Origin: Rickettsiales bacterium
GTDB lineage: Bacteria; Pseudomonadota; Alphaproteobacteria; G027485855
NCBI GenBank assembly: GCA_027485855.1
Contig: JAIXQD010000021.1
Location: 62,001 to 126,000 of the forward strand
DNA length: 64,000 nucleotides
Reading direction: 5' to 3'
The notes below the pieces were generated by a model. It saw nothing but the letters and a program-made list of their open reading frames with translations. It was not told where the DNA came from and searched no databases. This document shows, one piece after another, positions 1 to 9,636 of the stretch. Within the stretch, counting starts at the first letter, position 1, and each line of letters begins with the position of its first letter. The position numbers were made by a program, and so were the translations under genes.

Positions 1-960
1 CCCATCAATGGCGGTAATAATATCGCCGCTTTGCAGCCCCGCGGCCATGGCCGGACTTTGCGGGTGCAAATCTTTTACCAAAACACCCAAAGGACGACTA
101 AGCCCAAAGGCTTTGGCTAATTCTGCTGTCAGCGGCTGCACAGCAATGCCGCTCCAAGCGCGCACTAGGCTTTTATTACCGCTGGCGCCAGCTTGCAGCA
201 CACGACGCACCATATTGCTTGGCACAGCAAAGCCAATGCCCAAACTGCCGCCATCGCGCGAATAAATGGCCGAGTTAATGCCAACCAGCTTACCATCCAT
301 GGTAATAAGCGCACCGCCCGAATTACCCGGATTTATCGCCGCATCTGTTTGAATGAAAAAGCCATAATCACTGACGCCCTCAGCCGCGCGTGCCACGGCC
401 GAGACCAAACCCATGGTGACCGTTTGCCCAACCCCAAAAGGATTGCCCAGCGCCAACACCAGCTCGCCCACCTCAACCGTGTCGCTGTCGCGCAACGACA
501 TCACCGTTAAATCAGACGGTGGATTTTTTAAGCGCAGCAAAGCTAAATCGGTGCGCTCATCGCTGAGGGCCACACTGGCTTGAAACTCGCGCCGGTCGGC
601 AAGCACCACGGTGATTTCGTCGGCGCCACGCACCACATGCGCTGAGGTCACCACCAACCCTGCCGCATCAACAATCACGCCCGAGCCAAGCGAACTTTCA
701 ACACGGTCACGATTAAACCCTTCGGGCATGGCATCGCCAAAAAAGCGCCTAAAGAACGGATCGGCAAAAAGCGGCGAGAGTTGATTTTGCACCACGCGGC
801 GCGTATAAATATTGACCACAGCCGGCGCCACCTGTTTTACCAAAGGCGCAAAGCTTAGCTGAATTTGCGCCATGCTGGCAGGCACCGTTTGCGCAAATGC
901 GCTGGGTGCGATACTTAAAAAAAGCAGGGTCGCAAGCCACTTTAAGCCAATATTTTTCAT
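1..960 (-). CDS. DegP/DegQ-type periplasmic serine protease (3' end missing)
   Basis: The reading frame is open from the ATG at 960 to the window edge (320 residues, no stop), so the gene is partial and runs off the left end. Residues 1-24 form a signal peptide (basic start, LLFLSIAPSAFA, then Q). A trypsin-like S1C domain follows with the complete triad: His108 in TSAHVV, Asp138 in RTDLALL and Ser214 in GNSGGAL. A PDZ domain starts near residue 270 (GIAVQPLTAELAKAFGL) and is cut in the GDIITAIDG loop. HtrA proteases degrade or chaperone misfolded envelope proteins. It lies about 75 nt after the lipoprotein gene on the same strand, as degP-like genes often follow rplQ in Alphaproteobacteria. 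Which paralogue (DegP, DegQ or DegS) cannot be decided from the visible part. Confidence 0.93.
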   Translation of the reverse strand, partial: MKNIGLKWLATLLFLSIAPSAFAQTVPASMAQIQLSFAPLVKQVAPAVVNIYTRRVVQNQLSPLFADPFFRRFFGDAMPEGFNRDRVESSLGSGVIVDAAGLVVTSAHVVRGADEITVVLADRREFQASVALSDERTDLALLRLKNPPSDLTVMSLRDSDTVEVGELVLALGNPFGVGQTVTMGLVSAVARAAEGVSDYGFFIQTDAAINPGNSGGALITMDGKLVGINSAIYSRDGGSLGIGFAVPSNMVRRVLQAGASGNKSLVRAWSGIAVQPLTAELAKAFGLSRPLGVLVKDLHPQSPAMAAGLQSGDIITAIDG

Positions 961-1034
961 AAGATATAGATGCCGCTTGTAGCGCGTTTCAGCAAGGGGC
1001 ATTTGCGTTAAATTTGGCAATGACCTGTTAGGTC

Positions 1035-1349
1035 TTAGCGCGCAGTTTTGCAATTATTAAAGCAGCTGGTGAGCGATGCCGCACAATCTGCCTGCGCGCC
1101 TTGCAACACACTGCTATCTAATAGCTCACGCTGGGCTGGTGCTTCATCCCCACAGCTTTGAAAATTGCGCTCGCAGGCGGCTCGGCAATCGGCAAGATTG
1201 GTGCCGGCGCTGGCCGCAACCGGCCGCGCTTTGGCTGGTTGTGGGGCATCGTAGCTATAAAAGCTACAGGCTGATAAAGACAAAATAAATAGGGGCGCCG
1301 CCAGCATGTGCAGACCGCGCCCCTGTTTAAGACTATTAAAGCGCGTCAC
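1035..1349 (-). CDS. small cysteine-rich lipoprotein
   Basis: A 104-residue protein with a lipoprotein signal: basic start (R3, K8, R11), hydrophobic LAAPLFILSL and lipobox LSAC with the lipidated Cys at residue 28. The mature part has five more cysteines spaced like paired CxxxC helices (DCRAACERNFQSC and DCAASLTSCFNNC), suggesting two disulphides in the periplasm. The GTG start directly abuts the rplQ stop (TAAGTG), so it would be read by re-initiation from the alpha operon; an ATG at 1307 is the alternative but leaves no basic n-region. I do not recognise the family. Confidence 0.72.
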   Translation of the reverse strand: MTRFNSLKQGRGLHMLAAPLFILSLSACSFYSYDAPQPAKARPVAASAGTNLADCRAACERNFQSCGDEAPAQRELLDSSVLQGAQADCAASLTSCFNNCKTAR

Positions 1350-1787
1350 TTAAACTTTGGCCTTGGCGGCTTCGGCTTCAGTTTGTGTGGTTTTATCGGT
1401 GGGGCCGCTATCTTGACCCTTAGCGTTTACATCGCGCTCGATAAACTCAATAACCGCCATTGGCGCCATATCGCCATAACGCCAGCCGGCCTTAAGCACG
1501 CGGGTATAACCCCCCTCGCGCTTGCTATAACGCTTGGCCAGCGCATCAAAAAGTTTTGCCACCATGGCATCGTCACGCAATTGCGCAAAAGCTAAGCGAC
1601 GATTAGCCACACCGCCCTTTTTGCCCAGCGTGATGAGCTTTTCAATGACCGGACGTAGTTCTTTGGCCTTAGGCAAAGTGGTGCTTATTTGCTCATGCTT
1701 AATCAGCGCATTGCACATATTGGCAAACATCGCCCGACGATGCGAGCTGGTAACACCTAATTTACGGTGAACTTGATTATGACGCAT
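1350..1787 (-). CDS. rplQ: 50S ribosomal protein L17
   Basis: A 145-residue protein starting [11 protein letters not shown] with the family core [42 protein letters not shown]. It is longer than the 127-residue E. coli protein because of a low-complexity acidic/Ala-Lys tail, as in other Alphaproteobacteria. L17 sits near the exit tunnel of the large subunit. A GGGAGA ribosome-binding site precedes the ATG. It is the last ribosomal gene of the alpha cluster, 161 nt after rpoA, and abuts the lipoprotein gene. Confidence 0.98.
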   Translation of the reverse strand: MRHNQVHRKLGVTSSHRRAMFANMCNALIKHEQISTTLPKAKELRPVIEKLITLGKKGGVANRRLAFAQLRDDAMVAKLFDALAKRYSKREGGYTRVLKAGWRYGDMAPMAVIEFIERDVNAKGQDSGPTDKTTQTEAEAAKAKV

Positions 1788-1948
1788 AACAAATCTCCCT
1801 CTATGCTTGGCACAGGCTGGCTGAGCCGATAACTTAACCGCTCACCCCATGCACCAAGGCATAGGCAAAAGCGGGTGGGTCACTTTGACCCTTCTGCAAT
1901 GCCCGCCCAATGCGAGCACCGCCGAATGACGAACCAATAACTAAACTA

Positions 1949-2962
1949 TCAAAATGGCTCTTCCAGTTTTTTGATGAGCTCTTCGATATTTTCAGGCGGC
2001 CAGCTCGGCACGCTCATGCCAAGGCCCAAGCCCATTTGCGTCAGCACTTCTTTGATCTCGTTCAAAGATTTGCGGCCAAAATTGGGGGTGCGCAGCATTT
2101 CGCCTTCGCTCTTTTGCACCAAATCGCCGATGTAAACGATGTTATCGTTTTTAAGGCAATTGGCTGAACGCACCGACAATTCCAACTCATCGACGCGGCG
2201 CAGCAGATTTTTATTGAAGGGGAAGTCGCTCTTGCTTTCTTTGGCGCCTTCGTGGCGTGGCTCTTCGAAATTGATGAAGAGCTGCAACTGGTCTTGCAAA
2301 ATGCGCGCGGCAACGGCAACCGCATCTTCAGGGGTGACCACGCCATTGGTTTCAAGGGTCATGATCAGCTTATCATAATCGGTGACTTGACCAACGCGGC
2401 TATTTTCAATGCGGTAAGCAACCTTACGCACCGGACTATAAAGCGCATCGACAGGAATAAGGCCTAAAGCCGCGCCCTCTGGACGGTTTTGCACGGCAGG
2501 CACATAGCCCTTGCCATTTTCAACAACCATCTCCATCGAGATTTTTGCACCCTGATCGAGTGTGCAAATCACATGGTTGGGGTCCATCACTTCAATGTCG
2601 GCACCCGTTTCAATCATGCCGGCGGTGACCACGAGGGGGCCTTGTGCCTTCAAACGAATGCGCTTGGGCCCTTCAGCCGATAAACGCAAAGCCATTGATT
2701 TAACATTCAGGATAATGTCGGTGACATCTTCCTGCACACCGGGGATAGACGAGAACTCATGCAGCACGCCCTCAATTTGCATTGAGGTTACGGCAGCACC
2801 CTGCAGCGACGACAGCAAAATACGCCGCAGCGCATTGCCCAAAGTCAGACCAAAGCCACGCTCCAGCGGCTCGACCACTAATGTGGCAACACGGCTGACA
2901 TCGCCCTCGGCTTGCACCGTTTTGTTGCCTTGAATTAGCTCTTTCCAGTTTCTTTGTAGCAT
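1949..2962 (-). CDS. rpoA: RNA polymerase alpha subunit
   Basis: About 337 residues. The N-terminal dimerisation domain carries [24 protein letters not shown]; the C-terminal domain has [18 protein letters not shown] and [16 protein letters not shown], keeping the Arg and Asn that bind UP-element DNA in E. coli alpha. Four in-frame ATGs lie close together (2974, 2965, 2962 and so on); I chose the one at 2962 ([10 protein letters not shown]) because GGAG lies six bases before it and homologues start there, but 2974 is possible. Part of the alpha cluster between rpsK and rplQ. Confidence 0.98.
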   Translation of the reverse strand: MLQRNWKELIQGNKTVQAEGDVSRVATLVVEPLERGFGLTLGNALRRILLSSLQGAAVTSMQIEGVLHEFSSIPGVQEDVTDIILNVKSMALRLSAEGPKRIRLKAQGPLVVTAGMIETGADIEVMDPNHVICTLDQGAKISMEMVVENGKGYVPAVQNRPEGAALGLIPVDALYSPVRKVAYRIENSRVGQVTDYDKLIMTLETNGVVTPEDAVAVAARILQDQLQLFINFEEPRHEGAKESKSDFPFNKNLLRRVDELELSVRSANCLKNDNIVYIGDLVQKSEGEMLRTPNFGRKSLNEIKEVLTQMGLGLGMSVPSWPPENIEELIKKLEEPF

Positions 2963-3041
2963 CATCTTCTCCATTATTTGTTAGGCAAAAATACCTAACT
3001 GACAAAATCTACGCATGCAGCCGCACTTAACGCGGCCACTA

Positions 3042-3464
3042 TTAAACGCGGCGGCGCTTTGGTGGGCGCACGCCATTATGCGGAATGGGCGTAATGTCAT
3101 GAATTGAGGTGATGGTAAAACCAACCGCCTGCAATGCGCGCAAGGCCGACTCACGACCAGTGCCGGGGCCCTTCACTTCAATTTCAAGTGTTTTCACGCC
3201 ATGCTCAAGCGCTTTGCGGCCGGCATCTTCAGCGGCGAGCTGTGCCGCATAAGGGGTGGATTTACGCGAGCCCTTAAAGCCAACCGTGCCCGCCGACGAC
3301 CACGCAATGGCATTGCCTTGCGCATCCGAGATGGTGACAACCGTGTTGTTAAAAGAAGCATCAACGTGAGCCACGCCTGCCACAATATTTTTGCGCTCCT
3401 TACGGCGGGTGCGCGTGGCGTCGGCGCCTTTACCAGATTTGCCGGCGGGTGATTTAGCGTTCAT
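3042..3464 (-). CDS. rpsK: 30S ribosomal protein S11
   Basis: A 140-residue S11 with a basic, Gly/Lys-rich N-terminus and the conserved core [26 protein letters not shown], ending [12 protein letters not shown]11 forms part of the platform of the small subunit near the 3' end of 16S rRNA. GAGG precedes the ATG. It lies between rpsM and rpoA in the usual order. Confidence 0.98.
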   Translation of the reverse strand: MNAKSPAGKSGKGADATRTRRKERKNIVAGVAHVDASFNNTVVTISDAQGNAIAWSSAGTVGFKGSRKSTPYAAQLAAEDAGRKALEHGVKTLEIEVKGPGTGRESALRALQAVGFTITSIHDITPIPHNGVRPPKRRRV

Positions 3465-3522
3465 AGTGTCCTCGAATATGCTGATTGGTTATATGCTAAA
3501 AACTGTATTGCTGATTATAATC

Positions 3523-3903
3523 CTATTTGCGCGTGGCCAGTTTTTTGCCAGCGATGGGCTTAGCAGGGCCCTTGCGGGTGCGCGCATTGGTGTGCGTACG
3601 CTGACCACGCACCGGCAAACCTTTGCGATGACGCAAGCCACGATAAGAAGAAAGATCGACGAGACGCTTAATGTTCATCGATACTTCACGGCGCAGGTCA
3701 CCCTCAACGCGGTAGTTTTGATCGATATATTCGCGGATGCGCAAAATCTCTTCGTCGCTCAATTGATTGATGCGGCGCTCGGCAGCAATATTTAAAGCAT
3801 CGCAGATAACTTTGGCATTGACGGGGCCAATACCATAAAGATAGCGCAAGGCAATAACGACACGTTTATTCGTTGGGATGTTCACACCAGCAATACGAGC
3901 CAC
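3523..3903 (-). CDS. rpsM: 30S ribosomal protein S13
   Basis: A 126-residue S13 ([26 protein letters not shown]), with the basic C-terminal tail [23 protein letters not shown] that contacts the P-site tRNA in known structures. The frame is open back to 3942, but the family start and an AGGAG seven bases upstream point to the GTG at 3903 as the true start. It follows adk after 172 nt; rpmJ, which sits here in E. coli, is absent, as is usual for Alphaproteobacteria. Confidence 0.97.
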   Translation of the reverse strand: MARIAGVNIPTNKRVVIALRYLYGIGPVNAKVICDALNIAAERRINQLSDEEILRIREYIDQNYRVEGDLRREVSMNIKRLVDLSSYRGLRHRKGLPVRGQRTHTNARTRKGPAKPIAGKKLATRK

Positions 3904-4075
3904 GGTTATACTCCTGTTTGTTGTGTGCCTAAGCCAGGACATCCTGACGGGCTAAAAATACCGCAGTTAAAGCGCCTGCGCACCGCAACTTTGGCCATTG
4001 AGCTAAAATACCCGAGCGAAGTCAGGCAAACCGCCATTCTTCCGCATGGGCACTGAATCAAAAATAAGCCGTTCC

Positions 4076-4780
4076 CTATAGCTCTTTTGTAGGGGGGCTG
4101 TCAATGTTATTGAGGCCGTTATTTTTACGCGGATATGCTTTTTGTAAAGCCTGCTCGACCGCATCGGTCACTTTGGCCATATCCAACATGCCATCAACGG
4201 TCTGCAACAGGCCTTTTTGCTGGTAATAGGGCAAAATTGGCGCTGTTTGCTGGTAATATTTGCTTAAACGGTTGGTAAAAACCTCAGCTGTGTCATCGGG
4301 GCGGCGGATAAAGTCGGTACTGGGGCAATTATCACACTGGCCGGCAGATTTTGTGGGTTTGTTGGTATCATGATAGCCCGCCCCGCATTTGGCGCAGGTA
4401 AAGCGCCCCGTCACCCGATTAATCAGGGCGGCATCATCAACCTTAAGCAAGATAGCGGCGTTTATTTGCACCCCAACCTCGGCCAGCATTTTATCAAGGG
4501 CCTCGGCTTGCGCCACAGTACGCGGATAGCCATCAAAAATAAAGCCCCGACCAACATTGGCCTCAAGGCGGGATTTAATCATGGCGATAACAATATCATC
4601 CGAGACAAGGTCACCGGCCTTTAAAATAGCTTCAACTTTTTGGCCGAGCGGCGTTTTGGCGGCCACTTCCTCGCGCAGCATATCGCCTGTCGAAAGCGGC
4701 ACTAAATTATGTTTTTGTGCCAAAAGCTTGGTTTGCGTGCCTTTGCCAGAAGCGGGCGGGCCTACTAGGATTATATTCAT
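4076..4780 (-). CDS. adk: adenylate kinase with a four-cysteine LID
   Basis: A 234-residue long-form adenylate kinase (ATP + AMP = 2 ADP). The P-loop GPPASGKGTQ is at residues 7-16, the AMP-site motif STGDMLR at 30-36 and GYPRT at 84-88. The LID carries Cys129-x2-Cys132 and Cys149-x2-Cys152, the spacing of a structural zinc site known mostly from Gram-positive enzymes; E. coli Adk lacks it. The ATG overlaps the secY stop (ATGA), so translation is coupled. The C-terminus (NNGLNNIDSPPTKEL) is a short non-conserved tail. Confidence 0.97.
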   Translation of the reverse strand: MNIILVGPPASGKGTQTKLLAQKHNLVPLSTGDMLREEVAAKTPLGQKVEAILKAGDLVSDDIVIAMIKSRLEANVGRGFIFDGYPRTVAQAEALDKMLAEVGVQINAAILLKVDDAALINRVTGRFTCAKCGAGYHDTNKPTKSAGQCDNCPSTDFIRRPDDTAEVFTNRLSKYYQQTAPILPYYQQKGLLQTVDGMLDMAKVTDAVEQALQKAYPRKNNGLNNIDSPPTKEL

Positions 4781-6120
4781 TTACCCATATCTCCCCGCAG
4801 GCGCGCTTTTTTGATAAGGCTTTCATATTGATGGGCATACATATGCGTTTGCACTTGCTGCATAGTATCGAGCGTGACTGTCACCACAATCAGCAATGAG
4901 GTGCCACCAAAGTAAAATGGCACATTACCACGCGATATCAGCAACTCAGGAATAACGCAAACCACCGATAAATAAGCCGCACCAATGAGGGTGAGCCGCG
5001 TTAAAATATAATCGAGGTGGTCGCTGGTCATTTGCCCTGGGCGAATACCCGGTACAAAGCCACCATATTTTTTAAGATTGTCGGCCACCTCAACTGGATT
5101 AAACACAACGGCCGTATAAAAAAAGCAAAAGAACACAATCAGCGCCACATAAAAACCAATATATAGCGGCTGCCCATGCCCCAAAGCTGTGGTGATGGTG
5201 GTGAGCCAGCCTGGGCCTGCAGCACCGCCATAAAAGCTGGCAATAGTCAGTGGCAGCAGCAATAACGAGCTGGCAAAAATTGGCGGAATAACGCCGGCCG
5301 TATTAAGTTTTAATGGCAAATGCGTGCTTTCGCCGCCCATCATGCGGTTGCCCATTTGGCGCTTCGGATACTGCACCAAAATGCGACGTTGCGCGCGCTC
5401 CATAAACACCACGGCATAAATCACCGCCAGCGCCAGCACCAACAAGGCAATAATAAACCATGTGGCCAAAGCCCCTGTTCGGCCAAGTTCAAAGGTGTGG
5501 GCCAAAGCCATGGGCAGGTTAGCCACAATACCCGCAAAAATAATCAGCGACACACCATTGCCAATGCCACGCGCCGTAATTTGCTCGCCAATCCACAGCA
5601 GCAGCATGGTGCCGCCAACAATGGTAATGACGGTGGTCACGCGGAACATCATGCCTGGGTCAAGCACAGCGCCGCCGCCACCCATGCCCTCAAGGCCAAC
5701 AGCCAAACCATAGCCCTGCACAGTTGCCAGCAACACCGCCAGATAACGGGTATATTGATTAAGTTTTTTGCGGCCCTGCTCGCCCTCTTTTTTAAGCTGC
5801 TCCAAATTTGGCAAAACCGCCGCCAACAGCTGCACAATGATAGAGGCCGAAATATAGGGCATAATGTTAAGGGCAAAAATTGTCATACGGCTGAGCGCAC
5901 CACCGGCAAACATATCGAACATGCCTAAAATGCCGCCGCGATGTGAGGAAAAAATCTGCTCAAGCATAACCGGATCGATGCCGGGCAACGGAATATAAGT
6001 GCCAAGGCGATAGGCGCACAAAGCCAGCAAAGTAAACCAGATGCGCTTTTTCAATTCGGCGGCTTTGCCAAAAGCGCTAAAATCGAGTGTGGGCACCATG
6101 CCAGATGTGGTAGCGGCCAT
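4777..6120 (-). CDS. secY: protein translocase subunit SecY
   Basis: A 447-residue inner-membrane protein with ten predicted helices, the channel subunit of SecYEG. Typical segments: LPGIDP after the first helix, GGALSRMTIFALNIMPYISASIIVQLL (plug and TM2 region), and the cytoplasmic loop with VVFMERAQRRILVQYPKRQMG. The open frame extends to 6198, but GAGGAAG just before the ATG at 6120 (MAATTSGMVPTLDFSAFGKA) marks the start. A terminator separates it from rplO; the stop overlaps adk by four bases. Confidence 0.97.
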   Translation of the reverse strand: MAATTSGMVPTLDFSAFGKAAELKKRIWFTLLALCAYRLGTYIPLPGIDPVMLEQIFSSHRGGILGMFDMFAGGALSRMTIFALNIMPYISASIIVQLLAAVLPNLEQLKKEGEQGRKKLNQYTRYLAVLLATVQGYGLAVGLEGMGGGGAVLDPGMMFRVTTVITIVGGTMLLLWIGEQITARGIGNGVSLIIFAGIVANLPMALAHTFELGRTGALATWFIIALLVLALAVIYAVVFMERAQRRILVQYPKRQMGNRMMGGESTHLPLKLNTAGVIPPIFASSLLLLPLTIASFYGGAAGPGWLTTITTALGHGQPLYIGFYVALIVFFCFFYTAVVFNPVEVADNLKKYGGFVPGIRPGQMTSDHLDYILTRLTLIGAAYLSVVCVIPELLISRGNVPFYFGGTSLLIVVTVTLDTMQQVQTHMYAHQYESLIKKARLRGDMGK

Positions 6121-6344
6121 AATCTTCCTCAAAATAGTGAAATAGGATAATAAACCTGATATGCTGGCTCCTCGCCAAACGACGCAGCAGCTTAGCAAAA
6201 TTGCGATAAAATACCAGCCCCATAAGTGTTTTATGTGCTCATAGTGCTGCGCCTGACATTATGGGCAAGATCAGACCAGCCGCACTGCACAAAACCCAGA
6301 TTGTGAAAAAATGCCGCCCCCAAACTGGCAAAAACCAGAGCCGG

Positions 6345-6385
6345 CAAAAAAAACACCGCCTTAAGGTGAGCCCCAAGGCGGTGTT
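6345..6385 (-). terminator. intrinsic terminator between rplO and secY
   Basis: A perfect 11-bp stem (AACACCGCCTT at 6352-6362 and AAGGCGGTGTT at 6375-6385, 12-nt loop) followed, in the direction of transcription, by a run of eight T residues. This is a textbook Rho-independent terminator for transcripts coming from rplO, 27 nt after its stop. Confidence 0.9.
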
Positions 6386-6411
6386 TTAAAGCTATGCGCA
6401 GGGGGTAAAAA

Positions 6412-6897
6412 TTAAGCCGCCGCTGCTTCTTTCTTAATGAGCAGAATTTTAACGCTGCCGCCAAGTTTTTCGACGGCGGCCACGGCTGAGGCCGAAGCGC
6501 CAGCAATTTCAAAATTCAGTTTGGTTTTCAAAACGCCCTTGCCCAACAAGCGCAAGCCATCGGGCGCTTTTTCAATAAGGTTGGCGGCGCGCAGCACGTC
6601 ATAGGTGATGGTTTGTGCCGCATTGATACGACCCGTATCGATAGCTTTTTGCACCGAACCCAAATTAATCTCGGCAAAATTATAGCGGAAATTAAAGTTG
6701 TTGAAGCCGCGCTTAGGCAAACGACGGTGAATAGGCATCTGACCGCCCTCAAACCCGCGGATAGATACACCCGTGCGCGCTTTTTGGCCTTTGCCACCGC
6801 GACCGCACTGCTTGCCTTTGCCCGAACCAATACCACGGCCGACAATCATACGACGATGCTTGGCACCCGGGTTATCGAACAATTCATTCAGTTTCAT
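6412..6897 (-). CDS. rplO: 50S ribosomal protein L15
   Basis: A 161-residue L15. The Gly/Arg-rich N-terminus ([24 protein letters not shown]) threads into 23S rRNA; the globular part ends [13 protein letters not shown]. It is the last gene before the terminator at 6345-6385, so the spc transcript may stop or be attenuated here rather than continue into secY. Confidence 0.98.
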   Translation of the reverse strand: MKLNELFDNPGAKHRRMIVGRGIGSGKGKQCGRGGKGQKARTGVSIRGFEGGQMPIHRRLPKRGFNNFNFRYNFAEINLGSVQKAIDTGRINAAQTITYDVLRAANLIEKAPDGLRLLGKGVLKTKLNFEIAGASASAVAAVEKLGGSVKILLIKKEAAAA

Positions 6898-6973
6898 TTG
6901 CTCTCTCCAACAAAAAAATCTTAAAACTTAAACTAAGCCCTAAAAGCTAAGCACCAAACTAGGCGACACCAAA

Positions 6974-7234
6974 CTAGGCAGCGCTTTCCTCAACTTTAAT
7001 GAGATGGTGCACACGGCGCATCATGCCACGCACCTCTGGGGTGTCTTGCAATACGCGGCTGCGATTGACTTTGCCTAAGCCAAGGCCAATCAATGTTTCC
7101 AACATACCGGGCTTGCGGCCATATTTGCTGGCAATTTGTGTCACCTTAACGGTTTTACCGCTTGCAGCAGCTTTTGTGGCCTTAGCTTTTGCGGCTGCTG
7201 TTTTTGCAGGCTTTGCTTTTGATGCGGTTGTCAT
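6974..7234 (-). CDS. rpmD: 50S ribosomal protein L30 with basic N-terminal extension
   Basis: The L30 core ([53 protein letters not shown]) occupies residues ~28-83 of 86. The ~27 residues before it are almost only Ala, Lys and Thr ([20 protein letters not shown]) and are absent from the 59-residue E. coli protein. ATG with upstream GGAG. It lies between rpsE and rplO. Confidence 0.96.
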   Translation of the reverse strand: MTTASKAKPAKTAAAKAKATKAAASGKTVKVTQIASKYGRKPGMLETLIGLGLGKVNRSRVLQDTPEVRGMMRRVHHLIKVEESAA

Positions 7235-7248
7235 AAAATGCTCTCCTC

Positions 7249-7968
7249 TTAGCCTTCGCTTGCTTGGGCATATTCAGCGCCGCGCTTGCCTAAAATATCG
7301 CCCACTTTTTTGCCACGACGGCTGGCCACTGAACGTGGGCTAACCATGTTTTGCAACGCATCGAAAGTGGCTTTAATCATGTTGTGTGGGTTAGATGTGC
7401 CGACTGATTTGGCCACCACATCGGAAATGCCCACTGCTTCGAAGATTGCGCGCATTGGGCCACCGGCGATAATACCGGTACCCGCTGGCGCTGTGCGCAG
7501 CACAACCGTGCCCGCGCCATAATGGCCTTTAACATCGTGGTGCAAAGTGCGACCTTCGCGCAGCTGAATGCGAACCATGCTACGACGTGCATCATCAGTG
7601 GCTTTACGCACGGCATCTGGCACTTCGCGGGCTTTGCCTGTGCCATAGCCAACGCGACCTTTACCATCGCCGACCACAACAATAGCCGCAAAACCAAAGC
7701 GCTTACCGCCCTTAACAACTTTAGCCACGCGGTTAATACCAACGAGCTTTTCTACCATATCGCTTTCTGGGCGCTCGCCTTTATCGCCACCGCGCTCACG
7801 CCGGCCTTCGCCACGCTCACCGCCGCCGCGTTCACCGCGTTCGCCGCCGCCACCGCTGCCACCTGCCCGGCGCTTGCCACGCGGACGGCGTGTTTCGCCG
7901 GCTGCATCTTTGGCAATGGCTGCCGCAACATTAACTTCGGGATTTACTGAATTTTCTGTGTCAGACAT
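7249..7968 (-). CDS. rpsE: 30S ribosomal protein S5 with Arg-Gly-Glu-rich extension
   Basis: A 239-residue S5 against about 167 in E. coli. Core: [39 protein letters not shown], which includes the double-stranded-RNA-binding fold and the loop involved in decoding accuracy. The first ~70 residues are a disordered RG/GE repeat region ([23 protein letters not shown]). GGAG lies eight bases before the ATG. Confidence 0.97.
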   Translation of the reverse strand: MSDTENSVNPEVNVAAAIAKDAAGETRRPRGKRRAGGSGGGGERGERGGGERGEGRRERGGDKGERPESDMVEKLVGINRVAKVVKGGKRFGFAAIVVVGDGKGRVGYGTGKAREVPDAVRKATDDARRSMVRIQLREGRTLHHDVKGHYGAGTVVLRTAPAGTGIIAGGPMRAIFEAVGISDVVAKSVGTSNPHNMIKATFDALQNMVSPRSVASRRGKKVGDILGKRGAEYAQASEG

Positions 7969-7979
7969 TATCTTTGCTC

Positions 7980-8345
7980 CTAAAAGGCTAAACCGGCTTC
8001 ACGCGCGGCTTCAGCCAACGCCTTGATGCGACCATGATAACGATAAGCGCCGCGATCGAATACAACGGTGGTCACGCCTGCTGCCGTGGCGCGCTTGGCC
8101 ACCAGCTCGCCCACCATTTTGGCCGCGCTCACATTGGCGCCATGCTTAAGCTTGGCTTTAAGCTCGGTATCCTGGCTTGAAGCCGAAGCAAGGGTTTTGC
8201 CAGCGGCATCATCAATGACTTGTGCAAAAATATGCATATTCGAGCGATGCACCGAAAGGCGAAGGCGACCAGCCGCGACGCGCTGCAGCTTGGTGCGCAG
8301 GCGCTCTTTACGGCGGAGTGTAAGTTTGCGTGTATGTTTATCCAT
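7980..8345 (-). CDS. rplR: 50S ribosomal protein L18
   Basis: A 121-residue L18, the 5S rRNA-binding protein of the central protuberance, with [20 protein letters not shown] and the C-terminal signature [34 protein letters not shown] precedes the ATG. Part of the spc gene order between rplF and rpsE. Confidence 0.98.
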   Translation of the reverse strand: MDKHTRKLTLRRKERLRTKLQRVAAGRLRLSVHRSNMHIFAQVIDDAAGKTLASASSQDTELKAKLKHGANVSAAKMVGELVAKRATAAGVTTVVFDRGAYRYHGRIKALAEAAREAGLAF

Positions 8346-8352
8346 GACTCAC

Positions 8353-8886
8353 CTATTTCTTCTTGCCTTCTTTACGACGAACTTTCTCATCGCTATAGCG
8401 AATGCCTTTGCCCTTGTAAGGCTCGGGCTTGCGCACGCTGCGAATTTCAGCCGCAACTTGACCCACTTGCTGACGGTCGTAACCCGTGATGCTTAGCAAC
8501 GTTGGTTTTTCAGCCTTAATGGTGATGCCATCAGGGATGGGGAAAACCACCTCATGGCTAAAGCCCATTTGCATGACCAGATTTTTGCCTTGCACAGATG
8601 CACGAAAGCCAACGCCTTCAATTTCAAGCACGCGCTTAAAACCATCGGTGACGCCGACGCACATATTTTGCAAAAGGTTACGCGCTGTACCCCAATGCAT
8701 GCGGGCCCGCGCTGAGTTGGAGCGAGGCTTGACGCTGACTTTGCCAGCCTCAAGAATGATTTCAACATCCTCATGCATGGTGGCATTGAGCGCGCCAAGT
8801 TTGCCCTTAACGCTGACATGTTGACCTTTAATATCGACCGTGACGCCACCAGGAACGACCACGGCATGTTTTCCTACTCGAGACAT
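8353..8886 (-). CDS. rplF: 50S ribosomal protein L6
   Basis: A 177-residue L6 starting MSRVGKHAVVVPGGVTVDIKGQHVSVKGKLG and ending PEPYKGKGIRYSDEKVRRKEGKKK, the family's C-terminal signature. It has two copies of the L6 fold and binds near the factor-binding site of the large subunit. AGGAGG precedes the ATG; the stop is seven nt from the rplR start. Confidence 0.98.
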   Translation of the reverse strand: MSRVGKHAVVVPGGVTVDIKGQHVSVKGKLGALNATMHEDVEIILEAGKVSVKPRSNSARARMHWGTARNLLQNMCVGVTDGFKRVLEIEGVGFRASVQGKNLVMQMGFSHEVVFPIPDGITIKAEKPTLLSITGYDRQQVGQVAAEIRSVRKPEPYKGKGIRYSDEKVRRKEGKKK

Positions 8887-8895
8887 GCTTTCCTC

Positions 8896-9291
8896 CTAGA
8901 ATACGGCGCAGATGACCTCGCCACCAACATTGGCAGCGCGGGCTTCGTTATCGGACATCACACCCTTGGGCGTAGACAAAATGGCAATGCCAAGACCGTT
9001 ATATTGACGGGGCAAGGCGCTGATTTTGGTATAAACGCGGCGACCTGGTGTTGAGACGCAATCAATTTTGCGAATGACCGGCTCACCTTCGTGATATTTC
9101 AGCTCAATCCGAATTGTTTTGCGGCCTTGCTGTTCGCTTTGGCTGTAACCACGGATATAACCCTCACGTTGCAGCACATCGCACAAGGCGGCGCGCAGCT
9201 TGGACGCTGGGCTATCGACCGCGGCTAAACGCGCTTGTTGGCCATTGCGAATGCGCGTAATGAGGTCGGCGACTGGATAGCTCATAGACAT
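8896..9291 (-). CDS. rpsH: 30S ribosomal protein S8
   Basis: A 131-residue S8 (MSMSYPVADLITRIRNGQQARLAAVDSPASKL ... GLGIAILSTPKGVMSDNEARAANVGGEVICAVF). In E. coli S8 is also the translational repressor of the spc operon; whether this holds here is not visible. AGGAGG is eight bases before the first ATG, so I keep that start rather than the second Met. Confidence 0.98.
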   Translation of the reverse strand: MSMSYPVADLITRIRNGQQARLAAVDSPASKLRAALCDVLQREGYIRGYSQSEQQGRKTIRIELKYHEGEPVIRKIDCVSTPGRRVYTKISALPRQYNGLGIAILSTPKGVMSDNEARAANVGGEVICAVF

Positions 9292-9303
9292 AGTTGTTTC
9301 CTC

Positions 9304-9609
9304 CTACCAGCTTGACTTAATCATGCCGGGAATCATCCCGAATGAAGCCAATTGGCGCAAAGCCACCCGGCACAGTTTTAATTTGCGATAATAACCGCGC
9401 GGACGACCGGTGAGCTCGCAGCGATTGCGAATGCGGGTCGCCGACGAATTACGTGGCATTTCAGCAAGCTTAATGCGGGCCGCAAATTGCTCTTCGACGC
9501 TCACTTTTGGGTCAGCGGCAACAGCTTTAAGGCGGGCTCTTTTGGCAGCATAACGCTTAACCAGTGCTCGGCGTTGTTCGTTTTTCTGGATCATGCTCGT
9601 TTTAGCCAC
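9304..9609 (-). CDS. rpsN: 30S ribosomal protein S14 (long, zinc-free form)
   Basis: A 101-residue S14. It lacks the CxxC...CxxC zinc ribbon of the short form, so it is the zinc-independent C-minus type. The C-terminal signature [36 protein letters not shown] is intact. The start is GTG at 9609 with GGAG seven bases upstream; an internal ATG (residue 6) has no such site. Confidence 0.97.
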   Translation of the reverse strand: MAKTSMIQKNEQRRALVKRYAAKRARLKAVAADPKVSVEEQFAARIKLAEMPRNSSATRIRNRCELTGRPRGYYRKLKLCRVALRQLASFGMIPGMIKSSW

Positions 9610-9636
9610 GATCGATCTCCATTCCTGTTGGTTAAA

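Noticed and set aside
749-940. 63-codon minus-strand ORF near the left edge
   Set aside because: It is out of frame within the serine protease gene, whose own frame is open to the window edge.
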